From Lysinibacillus boronitolerans JCM 21713 = 10a = NBRC 103108 (GTDB lineage Bacteria > Bacillota > Bacilli > Bacillales_A > Planococcaceae), in contig NZ_JPVR01000073.1 in the NCBI RefSeq assembly GCF_000772935.1, positions 62,001-126,000 on the forward strand: 64,000 nt of DNA. The letters run 5' to 3'. The notes under the pieces were generated by a model. It saw only the letters and a list, made by a program, of their open reading frames with translations, did not search any database and was not told where the DNA came from. Both the position numbers and the translations under genes were made by a program. Below are positions 36,361 to 45,339 of the stretch, piece after piece. The stretch's first letter is position 1; the number at the start of each line of letters is the position of its first letter.

Positions 36361-37485
36361 TTGACACTTTTAAAAAATATATCGTTCAAGCAAGGTATTT
36401 TCTATGCCCTATTAGCACTCTGTTGTGGGCTTTCGATTGTTTTCGTACATCATAATGAACAATTTTATGATCGACCGATAGCGGAAATAACGCAGGTGGC
36501 TGTAACAGAATCGGAATCGATGACAGATATGTATGAAAATGAGGATTATTTGTTTACACAGGAAATCACGGCCATTATCAAAAATGGACAGCATAAGGGA
36601 CAATCCATTTACCTGACGAATGACTATTCTTCCTCTGGTGCTTTTGATCAAGAATACCATGTAGGCAATGAAATCTTTGTTACAATAGATGATCGCGCCA
36701 CACAATCAGCTTTAACAGGTACTATCCTCGATTTAAAACGTGATCAAACCATGGTAATAATTGCATGGATTTTTATTTTTACTCTACTCATTATAGGTAA
36801 AAGACAAGGCTTATTTTCTATCATTAGCTTAGGTGTCAATGCTGTGATTTTATCATTCGCATTAGATCTTTATGTGAAGCATGGGAGCGTAAGCCTGTTA
36901 GTAGTCAGCGACATTTGTGCCCTGCTATTTACGATTATTTCGCTCCTACTTATTAGTGGATTGAATACAAAAACATATGTAGCCATCGTGTCCACACTTT
37001 TAGGCACTGTTATAGCGCTTATCATAAGCTCTATTGTAATGTGGTTGACAGGTGAAAATGGCCTTCGTTATGAAGAAATGCAATTTTTAACACGTCCCTA
37101 TCGTACCGTCTTTATGGCAGGTTTATTTATTGGCTCACTCGGGGCAGTAATGGATGTTTCTATTACAATGGCTTCCTCAATTTTTGCTTTATATGAGCAA
37201 GATCCTACAATCTCTGTCAAAGCACTTAAATCTTCGGGACATGAAATCGGTAAAGATATCATGGGTACGATTACAAGCATTTTATTCTTTGCCTACCTTT
37301 GTGGCTCCATACCTATGATTATTCTCTATTTAAAAAATTCATCCACATTAGGGCTTACATTGTCCTTGAATCTTTCTTTAGAATTAGCTCGTGCCTTAGC
37401 AGGGGGTATTGGTGTTGTCCTTACGATTCCTATCAGTCAGTATACCGCTATATTTTTCATTAATCGAAAGAGGGTTCAAGAATGA
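36361..37485 (+). CDS. YibE/F-family membrane protein, first partner
   Basis: A 374-residue membrane protein of the YibE/F family: one N-terminal helix (about 13-32), an external domain of about 100 residues, then seven or so helices. SITMASSIFALYEQDP near residue 265 and GTITSILFFAYLCGSIP are family blocks. The frame is open from a GTG at 36259, but GGAGG is 8 nt before the TTG at 36361, giving a normal start at MTLLKNISFKQG. It overlaps the next gene by 4 bp, and the pair should form one complex. Function unknown; transport is a guess. Confidence 0.85.
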   Translation: MTLLKNISFKQGIFYALLALCCGLSIVFVHHNEQFYDRPIAEITQVAVTESESMTDMYENEDYLFTQEITAIIKNGQHKGQSIYLTNDYSSSGAFDQEYHVGNEIFVTIDDRATQSALTGTILDLKRDQTMVIIAWIFIFTLLIIGKRQGLFSIISLGVNAVILSFALDLYVKHGSVSLLVVSDICALLFTIISLLLISGLNTKTYVAIVSTLLGTVIALIISSIVMWLTGENGLRYEEMQFLTRPYRTVFMAGLFIGSLGAVMDVSITMASSIFALYEQDPTISVKALKSSGHEIGKDIMGTITSILFFAYLCGSIPMIILYLKNSSTLGLTLSLNLSLELARALAGGIGVVLTIPISQYTAIFFINRKRVQE

Positions 37486-38258
37486 ATGTTATCGTCTTAT
37501 TAGCAGTTATTTTATTTGCGTTGATGGTGATAGTAGGAGGTAAACAGGGAGTACGCTCATTTCTTTCTTTATTCCTCAACTTTGGTGTGCTCTTTGTCAC
37601 CATCTTTTTAATGACAAACCCTAAAAATAGCCCAATCATCTTGACGTTCATAGCCTGTACGATCATTAGCTGTATTAGTCTTTTCTATATCAATAAAACA
37701 AATAGTAAAACCATTACAGCCTTTATCTCAACAATGGTGACGATTGTTGTATTACTGCTATTTATTACCTTTATAACGGATAAGTCGATGATCCAAGGGT
37801 TTGGTGAAGAATCAACTGAAGAAATCAGCATCTTTTCTCTCTATATTGGTGTTAATTTTGTGCAAATTGGTGCATCAGTTATTATTATGAGTACGATAGG
37901 TGCCATTATGGATGTGGCTATTTCTATCGCTACCTCCATGCACGAGATTTTTTATCGCAACCCTTCAATTAGTAGAAAAAAACTATATACAGCTGGGTTA
38001 AGTATCGGGAGAGATATATTAGGAACCGATACCAACACGTTATTTTTTGCTTTCTTTGGTGGCTATTTAAGCTTATTAATCTGGTTCAAGGACCTCTCCT
38101 ATTCGATTGGCGAGATTGTTAACTCCAAGGTTTTTAGTGCCGAAATGACAACCATTCTTTGTGCAGGTATCGGCATTGCACTCATTATTCCAATAGCCTC
38201 CTCTATCAATGCCTATTATTTAATTCTAACACGCGAAAAAACAGAAAAACTTTCGTAA
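37482..38258 (+). CDS. YibE/F-family membrane protein, second partner
   Basis: A 258-residue protein with about seven helices, lacking the external domain of its partner but sharing the SIATSMHEIFYRNPSIS and GRDILGTDTNTLFFAFFGG blocks that mark YibE/F. Its ATG overlaps the preceding stop (ATGA), pointing to coupled translation and a heteromeric complex. Function unknown. Confidence 0.85.
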   Translation: MNVIVLLAVILFALMVIVGGKQGVRSFLSLFLNFGVLFVTIFLMTNPKNSPIILTFIACTIISCISLFYINKTNSKTITAFISTMVTIVVLLLFITFITDKSMIQGFGEESTEEISIFSLYIGVNFVQIGASVIIMSTIGAIMDVAISIATSMHEIFYRNPSISRKKLYTAGLSIGRDILGTDTNTLFFAFFGGYLSLLIWFKDLSYSIGEIVNSKVFSAEMTTILCAGIGIALIIPIASSINAYYLILTREKTEKLS

Positions 38259-38263
38259 ACAGT

Positions 38264-38308
38264 TACGAGCACCTATCATGCATATGTGATAGATGCTCGT
38301 TGTTTCTT
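38264..38308 (+). terminator. Terminator of the YibE/F pair
   Basis: ACGAGCA-CTATCA and TGATAG-TGCTCGT arms form a long hairpin around TGCATATG, then TTGTTTCTTC. Confidence 0.7.
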
Positions 38309-38339
38309 CTCTTATCACTCAAAAAATGAATGCTACGTC

Positions 38340-38677
38340 AAAAAAGTTTGTCCAAAATTTACGCCTGGTACTATACTTGTTGTGATTGGCCATGGACTTT
38401 ATGAGTTGGGATGGTATTAGCCTCTGTCCAAACAAATACGCTGAATGCCTTACCTAGACAATGCTTTCCAGATGGTATTGCGATTACACAAACCACTCAG
38501 CAGGTATCTGGTGCAATTGGTATTGCTGTAATGGTATCGTTGTTCTCAGCAAAACAACAGCAGCTCCTAAGTGACATAACAACTAATACGCAAGAAGCAG
38601 CGGCATCAGGTTCAGCCTTTGTCTTTACTATCAGTTTTGTACTGGCAATAATGAATGTCATACTCTCTTCTTTTTGA
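38340..38677 (+). pseudogene. Remnant of a DHA2-type MFS drug transporter (C-terminal part)
   Basis: The frame from 38411 reads MVLASVQTNTLNALP, then GIAITQTTQQVSGAIGIAVMVSLFS, which matches the TM13-14 region of EmrB/QacA-type transporters. The preceding stretch, TPGTILVVIGHGLYELG, fits the same family but is in another frame, and a TGA interrupts the lower frame just before the ATG. No upstream 400 residues exist, so only the frameshifted 3' end of a gene of about 470 codons survives. Confidence 0.75.
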
Positions 38678-38695
38678 AAAAAACACAATAATGCC

Positions 38696-38733
38696 GAGGT
38701 GTCTCCATGTACTTTTGAGACACCTCCTTTTGT
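38696..38733 (+). terminator. Terminator after the MFS remnant
   Basis: GAGGTGTCTC (38696-38705) and GAGACACCTC (38717-38726) with an 11-nt loop, then CTTTTGTT. Confidence 0.8.
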
Positions 38734-38900
38734 TGTACTATTTTCATTGCAATCGCCGCATTTTCTGATAATATTTACCATAAGATGTTTACGTACGCTC
38801 AAAATGGTTGTTATTTCAAGAATACTAGATCGCCCATTCCATGTAACATTTTTTAGCATAGAACGTCAATACAACGAGATGAAAAAGGAGAAAGTTTGCA

Positions 38901-39518
38901 ATGAAGCATATTATCTTTGATTTTGATGGGACGCTGGCAGATTCTACTGCCGTGTTTGCATCAGCATGGAATACTTTAGCCCAAAAATATAAATTTAAAG
39001 GCATTGAATTGAAGGAAATTGATACATTAAAAAAATTATCAATTTCAGAACGCAGTAAATTATTTGACTTCCCAATGTATAAGTTGCCTATGATTTTACC
39101 GCAATTTTATAAATTGTATCGTCAATCATTAAATGATGTTCATCTTTTCGAGGGAATGAAGGAAGTATTAATAGAGATTGATAAAAGAGGCTATAAAATC
39201 CTGATTATTTCCTCAAATTCTAAAGAGAATATTTTAGAATTTCTTAAAATGAACGGTATTCATTGTGTAGCAGATGTACTTTGCTCCAACCGCATTTTTG
39301 GTAAAGACAAAGTAATGAAAAAGTTTTTAAAGGAAGCGAATGTCGACTCGTCTGACGTCGTATACATTGGAGACGAACAAAGGGATATTGTTGCGTGTAA
39401 GAAAGCTGGTGTACCAATTATTTGGGTGGAATGGGGCTATGATGCCAAAGAGGTCGTGCAAAATGACGAACCTGAATACAGTGTCACAACACCACAGGAA
39501 ATTTTAGAGATCATTTAA
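38901..39518 (+). CDS. HAD-family phosphatase (phosphoglycolate phosphatase type)
   Basis: A 205-residue HAD hydrolase: motif I DFDGTLADS (nucleophile Asp8 and Asp10), motif II IISSNSKEN (Ser near 103), Lys near 139 and motif III IGDEQRDIVACKKAGV near 155. The cap is of the small helical C1 type used by Gph-like enzymes. AAGGAG precedes the ATG by about 11 nt. The substrate cannot be assigned. Confidence 0.87.
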   Translation: MKHIIFDFDGTLADSTAVFASAWNTLAQKYKFKGIELKEIDTLKKLSISERSKLFDFPMYKLPMILPQFYKLYRQSLNDVHLFEGMKEVLIEIDKRGYKILIISSNSKENILEFLKMNGIHCVADVLCSNRIFGKDKVMKKFLKEANVDSSDVVYIGDEQRDIVACKKAGVPIIWVEWGYDAKEVVQNDEPEYSVTTPQEILEII

Positions 39519-39523
39519 TCATG

Positions 39524-39558
39524 AAAAAGGATAATAGCACTTGTCTATTATCCTTTTT
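39524..39558. terminator. Bidirectional terminator between the HAD and chemoreceptor genes
   Basis: AAAAAGGATAATAG and CTATTATCCTTTTT arms around a 7-nt loop between two convergent genes, with T-runs on both strands. Confidence 0.88.
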
Positions 39559-39564
39559 ATATAA

Positions 39565-40389
39565 CTATCCTTTGATGTCACTAATTTGCATTAGCTTTTC
39601 TGCTGTACGATTAACCCCTTTATAGGCATCTGTTAATTCATGCATACTCGCAGCAAACTGCTGTGTAAACGCTGCAATTTGATTAGATGATGCATTGACC
39701 TGATCGATGGATTGTTTAATGTTTTCTAGTTGCACAGTTATACTATTAGCACTTTCTGTACTACTCTGGGACATTTTTTGTATTTCAGACGCGACCACCG
39801 CGAAGCCACGCCCATGCTCACCTGAACGTGCCGCTTCTATCGATGCGTTTAGACCAAGGATTCTCGATTTCATCGCTAAATCTTTTACTAAATTGACAAT
39901 CACATTAATTTGTTCAATATCACCTGTCATCGTTTCTGAGAAATTAGATAGCTCTTCCAGACGATTGGAGACATCCTTACTGGCAATGGCTAATCCTTCA
40001 TTTGTAGCTGTCATTTCTTCTACAGCACTTGAAAGCTCGGTTGCCAATAGACGCATACTATCCATTTTTTCGTTCGAAATAATGGCACTTACTACGCCAA
40101 TAATACGTCCTCCTTCAAAAATAGGCTGGGCAGAGGCGATATAGGCCATACCAAAACCTTCTGCACTACGCTCCTCTTTCACAAATTTCCCTGAACTTAA
40201 CGCTATTTCTGTTGCTGTACCTCGATATTTATGTACTGGGTCACCAACCCCAACTTTTAAATCAACCTTTTTTCCTGGTTTGTAGGCAAGCACGCTTTCC
40301 GTATCTGCCACGATGACACAAGCATCCTCTGGGTAAGTTGCTTGGTATAAATCAATCGAATCAATTGTTGCTTGTAGTTTAGGATGCAT
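39565..40389 (-). CDS. Soluble chemoreceptor, YfmS-like
   Basis: A 274-residue methyl-accepting chemotaxis protein without membrane helices. The N-terminal half (1-110) is a PAS/Cache-like sensor; the C-terminal half is a coiled-coil signalling domain whose tip reads LGLNASIEAARSGEHGRGFAVVASEIQ. It matches B. subtilis YfmS (286 residues), a cytosolic receptor. GGGAGG lies upstream of the ATG. It should bind CheA/CheW in the cytoplasm. Confidence 0.88.
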   Translation of the reverse strand: MHPKLQATIDSIDLYQATYPEDACVIVADTESVLAYKPGKKVDLKVGVGDPVHKYRGTATEIALSSGKFVKEERSAEGFGMAYIASAQPIFEGGRIIGVVSAIISNEKMDSMRLLATELSSAVEEMTATNEGLAIASKDVSNRLEELSNFSETMTGDIEQINVIVNLVKDLAMKSRILGLNASIEAARSGEHGRGFAVVASEIQKMSQSSTESANSITVQLENIKQSIDQVNASSNQIAAFTQQFAASMHELTDAYKGVNRTAEKLMQISDIKG

Positions 40390-40445
40390 TGTCTTTTCCT
40401 CCCTAAAATTTTCTGAACTGTATCAATTTAACTATAGCATGCGAT

Positions 40446-40477
40446 CCAAAAAAAGACACCAACGTGCAGTGGTGTCT
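40446..40477 (-). terminator. Terminator of the VanW gene
   Basis: AGACACCA (40454-40461) and TGGTGTCT (40470-40477); seven T follow on the minus strand. Confidence 0.85.
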
Positions 40478-40487
40478 CGATACAACA

Positions 40488-41468
40488 TTATGATTTTTTC
40501 AATAATTCTACATATTTTTCTGCCGTTCGAATTTCAATTGTTAGAGAATTGTCCTTATAGCTTGCCTTAATTAAAAATGGTACATCATTTGAGTTTTGAA
40601 ACCTAAAATCTAACGTATCATAAGAAACCGTAGCATCTCTTCCTTTTGGGACATATCCTACATCTAACGAATGATGATGGCGCTCAACATATTTGATGGG
40701 AATTTGGTCAACTGCATTAAACAAGGTGGAAGAAGTTTGACAGATTCCACCACCAATTCCCATGACTACCTTCTTATTAATAATTTCAGGTGCGGGTTGA
40801 TAGCCATTTGCCTCATCTCTTGGACCTACAATTGTATTAAAAGAAAAATAATCGCCACTTCCTACGATCACATTATGAATGGCTCCGGCAGAAAGCTCTA
40901 TATTTTTATTTCTTCCTAAATCAGCACGATTGAAATATGTCGTATAAGATGCAACAACTACTTCCTCTAATAATGGAAGGTCCTCAAAATTATAGCCACT
41001 TTCTGTTATATAGAGCGGCATTTCTACCTGCCCCCCAGTCGCAGAAGCTTCGATAATACGCTCGACTAGCTCACTTTCCTTTAAAATGATTTGCGGCTTC
41101 CCCTTGATCACTTGCCCGTTTTCATCCAAACGATCAAGCATCATACGCTGATCATAGCCATTTGATGTGTCCGTTCCTCTCGCCCATTCCCTTGCTAATT
41201 GCTCTAGATGTTTTTGATAGGCTAGTGGGTCTGTATCAAAGCCAAACTCCTTTGGAGATATCGTTTTAAGTACCTTACTCGTAGTTGGATCAACAACCTC
41301 TACAATAGGATCAATCATTTGTTCTTGTTCATATGTAACAGGTTGCTGTACTTCCTCACGTTGTTGAATTTCTTGTTCTAGCTTGTTATGATGGACTGCT
41401 TCTTTTTCACAACCAACTAGACCCATCATACAGATAACGCAGCATGTAGCTAACCACTTCTTTTTCAA
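40488..41468 (-). CDS. VanW-family lipoprotein
   Basis: A 326-residue lipoprotein: signal peptide with lipobox near MGLVGCEK (Cys20), a low-complexity Gln/Glu stretch (30-50), then a VanW domain (about 165-300) with TTYFNRADLGRNKNIELSA, GDYFSFNTIVGPRDEANGY and GGGICQTSSTLFNAV. VanW proteins are common in Firmicutes envelopes; their activity is not established. Start TTG, with GAGGTG about 10 nt upstream. Confidence 0.88.
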   Translation of the reverse strand: MKKKWLATCCVICMMGLVGCEKEAVHHNKLEQEIQQREEVQQPVTYEQEQMIDPIVEVVDPTTSKVLKTISPKEFGFDTDPLAYQKHLEQLAREWARGTDTSNGYDQRMMLDRLDENGQVIKGKPQIILKESELVERIIEASATGGQVEMPLYITESGYNFEDLPLLEEVVVASYTTYFNRADLGRNKNIELSAGAIHNVIVGSGDYFSFNTIVGPRDEANGYQPAPEIINKKVVMGIGGGICQTSSTLFNAVDQIPIKYVERHHHSLDVGYVPKGRDATVSYDTLDFRFQNSNDVPFLIKASYKDNSLTIEIRTAEKYVELLKKS

Positions 41469-41797
41469 CCATAAACACCACCTCTATCTTCATACTACAG
41501 TGACATCTTATTCGTCTATTGCTCATAGTGTGTTGTTTTTTGGTTATTTTATTTGTCAAGACAGCAAAAACTCGCTACATTATCCTTACGCCTGACATAA
41601 CTCCAGATTGTTTGAGGTTTTGAAAGATGAACATCAACGTGTAAAGTTGTTTTTTCATCCCCATTCCTGTACTTGATTAACATTTTAAAGTTTGCCGATG
41701 ATTTAGGAGGAATGATTCGAGAAAAAGAGCATCTACTAGCTATCCCAAAAGCCAATAGATACTCTTTCTTTTTCAACTCTATTTTATAAACAGACTT

Positions 41798-42406
41798 TTA
41801 TTTTTGAATAAACATTTGTGTCCAGTAGTTACCGTCCTGTACATAGCCTACACCAATATGCGTGTAGCTTTTATTAAGGATATTGGCACGGTGTCCTTCA
41901 CTGTTCATCCAGGCCGTTACAACTTCCTGTGCGGAGCGTTGGCCCTTCGCGATATTTTCGCCAGCAGATTTATACGTAATACCGAAGTTTTTCATCATTG
42001 TAAAAGGTGTACCATACGTTGGACTTGTATGGTCAAAGTAATTTTTATCGTGCATATCTTGCGACTTATATTTAGCTACCCTTGATAGCTCCCAATCTTC
42101 TTGCAAAGCTGCCAGACCTGCTTTTGCCCGTTCTGCATTGACAAGTTTAACAACCTCTTGTTCAACTGTTGCCTGTTCTTTTACAGGGACGTTAATTTTT
42201 TGCCCTGGAGAAATTTGATTTGGGTTGGCAAGTTGTGGGTTGGCATCAATTAATTCCTGTACACCTGTTTCTGTTTTTAAAGCTATTTTCCATAGAGTAT
42301 CACCAGATGTCACTGTATAGGATTCGGCGGCCATTGCCGCAACTGGCACTAATAATGAAGTTGCTACTACTGAAGCTAGTGCTGCTTTTTTTATTTTTTT
42401 AAACAT
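41798..42406 (-). CDS. Secreted LysM + CAP (SCP/YkwD-like) protein
   Basis: A 202-residue exported protein: signal peptide (1-26, VAAMA-AE), one LysM peptidoglycan-binding repeat (about 28-74, YTVTSGDTLWKIALKTE), then a CAP domain (about 80-200) with VNAERAKAGLAAL, KSQDMHDKNYFDHTSP, AGENIAKGQ and HRANILN, the histidine/glutamate cleft of the family. Relatives include B. subtilis YkwD/YlbC and spore-coat SafA-like proteins. The frame extends 36 codons up, but AAGG 9 nt before the ATG at 42406 and the signal peptide fix the start. Confidence 0.9.
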   Translation of the reverse strand: MFKKIKKAALASVVATSLLVPVAAMAAESYTVTSGDTLWKIALKTETGVQELIDANPQLANPNQISPGQKINVPVKEQATVEQEVVKLVNAERAKAGLAALQEDWELSRVAKYKSQDMHDKNYFDHTSPTYGTPFTMMKNFGITYKSAGENIAKGQRSAQEVVTAWMNSEGHRANILNKSYTHIGVGYVQDGNYWTQMFIQK

Positions 42407-42637
42407 GTTAATCATCCTTCCTAATTGCTCTACCATTATCGTAAATAGTTTCTGAGCCATAATCATCACAAAATATTTGGAAGGATTTTTACAATTGTAT
42501 GACAAGCTCACCATATGTTTGGTTAAAGCCCTTTATCCCGCTATTCTTTACCATTCGGCTTGTCATCAAGTTGCAATATGTTTGTAATTGGCATACATTA
42601 CTAATAGATTCAGCGATCAATAGCTGCACAATATATC

Positions 42638-43267
42638 CTATTTTGCTAATTGCTTACGCTGTAATCGATAAATTAAGAGAATATAGAGCCAATCATAAAA
42701 GAGCGTTGCTACAGAAATAATGGTAATTAATGGTGTGCGGAAGTATAGATAAAAGCCAACCGCTGCAAATAATGTACCCACCATCTTACAAACTGCTATC
42801 CCCATTGATTGACCAGCTAAATTCCCTCTTTGCAATAATAAAGCAATAAATAGTCCCGACATCATAAGATTTTGGAAGAATGCTACATACTTACCTTCGA
42901 AATCTTGAAATTCATAGACTATACCTAAAATGATCAGCATGCTAAAGATTAACGTGATCAAAAAGGAGAAATACAATAGCTTTTTTGATAGCATCTTACG
43001 ATATTCATTTGGAGCATAACGTAAAAATTGCATCAAAATAAAGACATCCAATACAAACCAAATCAGCGTAATATAGCGTTGGAGGTCATTTTGTGGGTAG
43101 AAAAAGGCAAAGATAAATTCCCATGAAATATTGGCACAAATAGCAACCATAGGCATGCCATAGCTTTTATCTTGCCATCCCTTATAGATAACAAGTATAT
43201 ATGTAAAAATCCAAAAAAGACCCATGCCTACTTGGCAAATTAATAATATATCTCGGTCACTCAACAT
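42638..43267 (-). CDS. Seven-helix membrane protein resembling Pyr4/PaxB transmembrane terpene cyclases
   Basis: A 209-residue protein with seven predicted helices. From memory of the fungal meroterpenoid cyclases Pyr4 and PaxB, it shares their layout: WIFTYILVIYKGWQDKSYGM, then the NISWEF motif (Glu50, at the place of the catalytic Glu in Pyr4), a YP after TM2, FLRYAPNEY, and a C-terminal acidic residue in FYDWLY (Asp192). GGGAG 7 nt before the ATG at 43267 decides the start over one eight codons earlier. No prenyltransferase or isoprenoid gene is beside it. Cyclase activity is a hypothesis. Confidence 0.6.
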   Translation of the reverse strand: MLSDRDILLICQVGMGLFWIFTYILVIYKGWQDKSYGMPMVAICANISWEFIFAFFYPQNDLQRYITLIWFVLDVFILMQFLRYAPNEYRKMLSKKLLYFSFLITLIFSMLIILGIVYEFQDFEGKYVAFFQNLMMSGLFIALLLQRGNLAGQSMGIAVCKMVGTLFAAVGFYLYFRTPLITIISVATLFYDWLYILLIYRLQRKQLAK

Positions 43268-43425
43268 ACACGCTCTCCCCCTCTCTAGCATTCCTTCTAC
43301 TATATGAGGAAATCAATTCTTTATGTCTAAAAGTTTGCTAGACGGGTAAAGGAGTAGCTAAATATTAAATGACGGCAACCTATACATTCCATAAGCAATC
43401 CTATATAGTAAAACGAGGTGATTGA

Positions 43426-44190
43426 ATGAAAATAAAAATGTATATAGATAATGAGCAAATTATCGCGGGGACTACCTTAAAAGATGAGATGGAAGTAGAA
43501 CACAATAATATGGCTTTGCATAGTTGCCATGATGTTCAAGCTATCATTGACAATCGTCAACATTTAGCCACGACATTGAACTGTGATTTGCAAAATTTTA
43601 TTTGTACAGAGCAAACACATAGTGCGAACTTTCATAAAGTCACATTAGCGGATCAAGGACGTGGAGCTGCGCAAATGGATACAGCGGTGAAGGATACAGA
43701 CGCGCTTTATACAGTAGAGCCTAACTTACTATTATGTAGTTTTACGGCTGATTGCGTTCCAGTTATTTTCTATAATGCTGTGAATGGACTTGTCGGTGTG
43801 ATTCATTCGGGATGGCAAGGAACAGTCAAAGAAATAACACCCAAGCTGTTTCAGCATCTAATGAATGAAGAACAGTGTCGACCTGAGGACTTTCATGTTC
43901 AAATCGGGATGGCGCTGAGTCAGCAGAAATTTGAGGTAGACGCAGATGTTTATGAAAAGTTTCACAGTCTTGGTTATGCCGAAGAATTTATGTATTACAA
44001 TGCAGAAACGAAAAAATACCATATTGATAATCAGCAGACAGTTAAAAGGCAATGTGAGCTTGCGGGTATTCCAGCAAATCAAATACAAATTGATGAAACC
44101 TGTACATTCCTTAGTCCCGATGGCTTTTCTTATCGTCAAGATAAACAAGCTGGAAGACATTTAAGCTTTATTATGCGAAAAACACACTAA
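43426..44190 (+). CDS. YfiH/PgeF-family (polyphenol oxidase, laccase-domain) protein
   Basis: A 254-residue YfiH-family protein with the zinc site residues in EQTHS (near 63), FTADCVPV (near 107) and VIHSGWQGT (near 126). Members act as purine nucleoside phosphorylase/adenosine deaminase and have been linked to peptidoglycan editing (PgeF). It is somewhat divergent in its N-terminus. AGGTG precedes the ATG. It stands alone between divergent and convergent neighbours. Confidence 0.85.
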   Translation: MKIKMYIDNEQIIAGTTLKDEMEVEHNNMALHSCHDVQAIIDNRQHLATTLNCDLQNFICTEQTHSANFHKVTLADQGRGAAQMDTAVKDTDALYTVEPNLLLCSFTADCVPVIFYNAVNGLVGVIHSGWQGTVKEITPKLFQHLMNEEQCRPEDFHVQIGMALSQQKFEVDADVYEKFHSLGYAEEFMYYNAETKKYHIDNQQTVKRQCELAGIPANQIQIDETCTFLSPDGFSYRQDKQAGRHLSFIMRKTH

Positions 44191-44230
44191 CAGCAAAGAC
44201 CCTTCTTATCGAATGGGTCTTTGCTGTTAT
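44189..44230. terminator. Shared terminator of the YfiH gene and gerC
   Basis: AACAGCAAAGACCC and GGGTCTTTGCTGTT form a 14-bp perfect stem with a 12-nt loop. It overlaps the last bases of both convergent genes. The T-tract is short on the plus strand (ATTTT). Confidence 0.8.
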
Positions 44231-45339
44231 TTTAAAGTACCTGTACTGATAATGGACGTTTCTACATGGACATTCACGTCTAATTTTCTAATAAGCTCTC
44301 TTGTTTTTTTCGATGTCCATTTTCCATGATGATACATTCTAAATTCTTCACTTAAGCCAGCTGGGTCTACCTCTGTTTTATTTAATCGCGCTAAAAATTC
44401 ACTAATATCCTGTTCAAGCTGTTTATTTACATCTTTTTCCAGATCACTAATACTTTCAACTGTAAATAAATGTGATTCTCTTTCTCCCTTATATTCGCTT
44501 AGCGTACCCTTTATTTTTAAGAAAATCGTTAATTTGGGTGATTCCATATTTTTATTACTCTCTTTTTTCACACTGCTCTCGATTAAATCAATCATTACCT
44601 TTTCTTCTCCATGTCCTGCATTTAAATCAAGATGCAAAGGAGCAAGGTTTTTCTGTCCACTTAAAGCTTGAATAACTAGTGCTTCCTCAGGTTTAATTAA
44701 TTCATGCATATGATTCCCTTTAAATATGGCAACGCCTTTAATCTCTAATTTTTCCCCACGTTTTTCAACATAGGGTAATACTGTATCAACTACTGGATTG
44801 GTAATCGAATACATAAAATCATGTATATTGGTATTTGGATTAAAAGCAGTATTTATACTAGGCTCTAATAGATTGTTCAAATAGAAAGTAATACTCGGCT
44901 TATCAGGATAATCCCCTTTTAAAATCGCTTCCGCATTATCCTTCACAACAGCTATCAATACTTTATTACCTACTTCCGCATTGCGATACAAGTGCTGAAC
45001 GATTTTTCGAACATTCCCTTTCCGTGCAAAATCTTCATTTACTAAGACAACTCGCAATTGATTGAAGACTACTTTCTTATCGGATTGCTTTTCTATTTCC
45101 ACGATGCCGCTTGATACTAAATCTGTTGTGATCGAAAAAATTTGTGTGTCTTTCTCTGCTTGTGGAGAATATTGGGGAATCGCTACTGTGAGTCTCATCT
45201 GGTCTTCATCGATATAGTCAAAAGCCATCGAGTCTACCATGCCAACATCCTCTAAAGGAACTTTTAATTCTTTTTTAGAACAGCCTGCGAGTAAAACTAC
45301 AATCAAAAAAGAAATGATGCATAGACGCTTATTTTTCAT
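44227..45339 (-). CDS. gerC: Germination receptor C subunit (GerAC family lipoprotein)
   Basis: A 370-residue lipoprotein: signal peptide with lipobox LLAGC (Cys20), then the GerC three-domain fold, with EDVGMVDSMAFDYIDE early and PLHLDLNAG and EEFRMYHHGKW later. The subunit is anchored on the outer face of the spore inner membrane and is needed for nutrient sensing. The start at 45339 overlaps the gerB stop by 4 bp (ATGA). Confidence 0.92.
   Translation of the reverse strand: MKNKRLCIISFLIVVLLAGCSKKELKVPLEDVGMVDSMAFDYIDEDQMRLTVAIPQYSPQAEKDTQIFSITTDLVSSGIVEIEKQSDKKVVFNQLRVVLVNEDFARKGNVRKIVQHLYRNAEVGNKVLIAVVKDNAEAILKGDYPDKPSITFYLNNLLEPSINTAFNPNTNIHDFMYSITNPVVDTVLPYVEKRGEKLEIKGVAIFKGNHMHELIKPEEALVIQALSGQKNLAPLHLDLNAGHGEEKVMIDLIESSVKKESNKNMESPKLTIFLKIKGTLSEYKGERESHLFTVESISDLEKDVNKQLEQDISEFLARLNKTEVDPAGLSEEFRMYHHGKWTSKKTRELIRKLDVNVHVETSIISTGTLK

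Noticed and set aside
41549..41776. 75-codon minus-strand frame between the VanW and CAP genes
   Set aside because: TTG start without a ribosome site, Cys- and Ser-rich composition with no family likeness. It may be a decayed gene, but I cannot support it.
43426..44190. YfiH protein as a true multicopper laccase
   Set aside because: It lacks cupredoxin copper motifs. The older 'laccase domain' name does not match the zinc site seen here.
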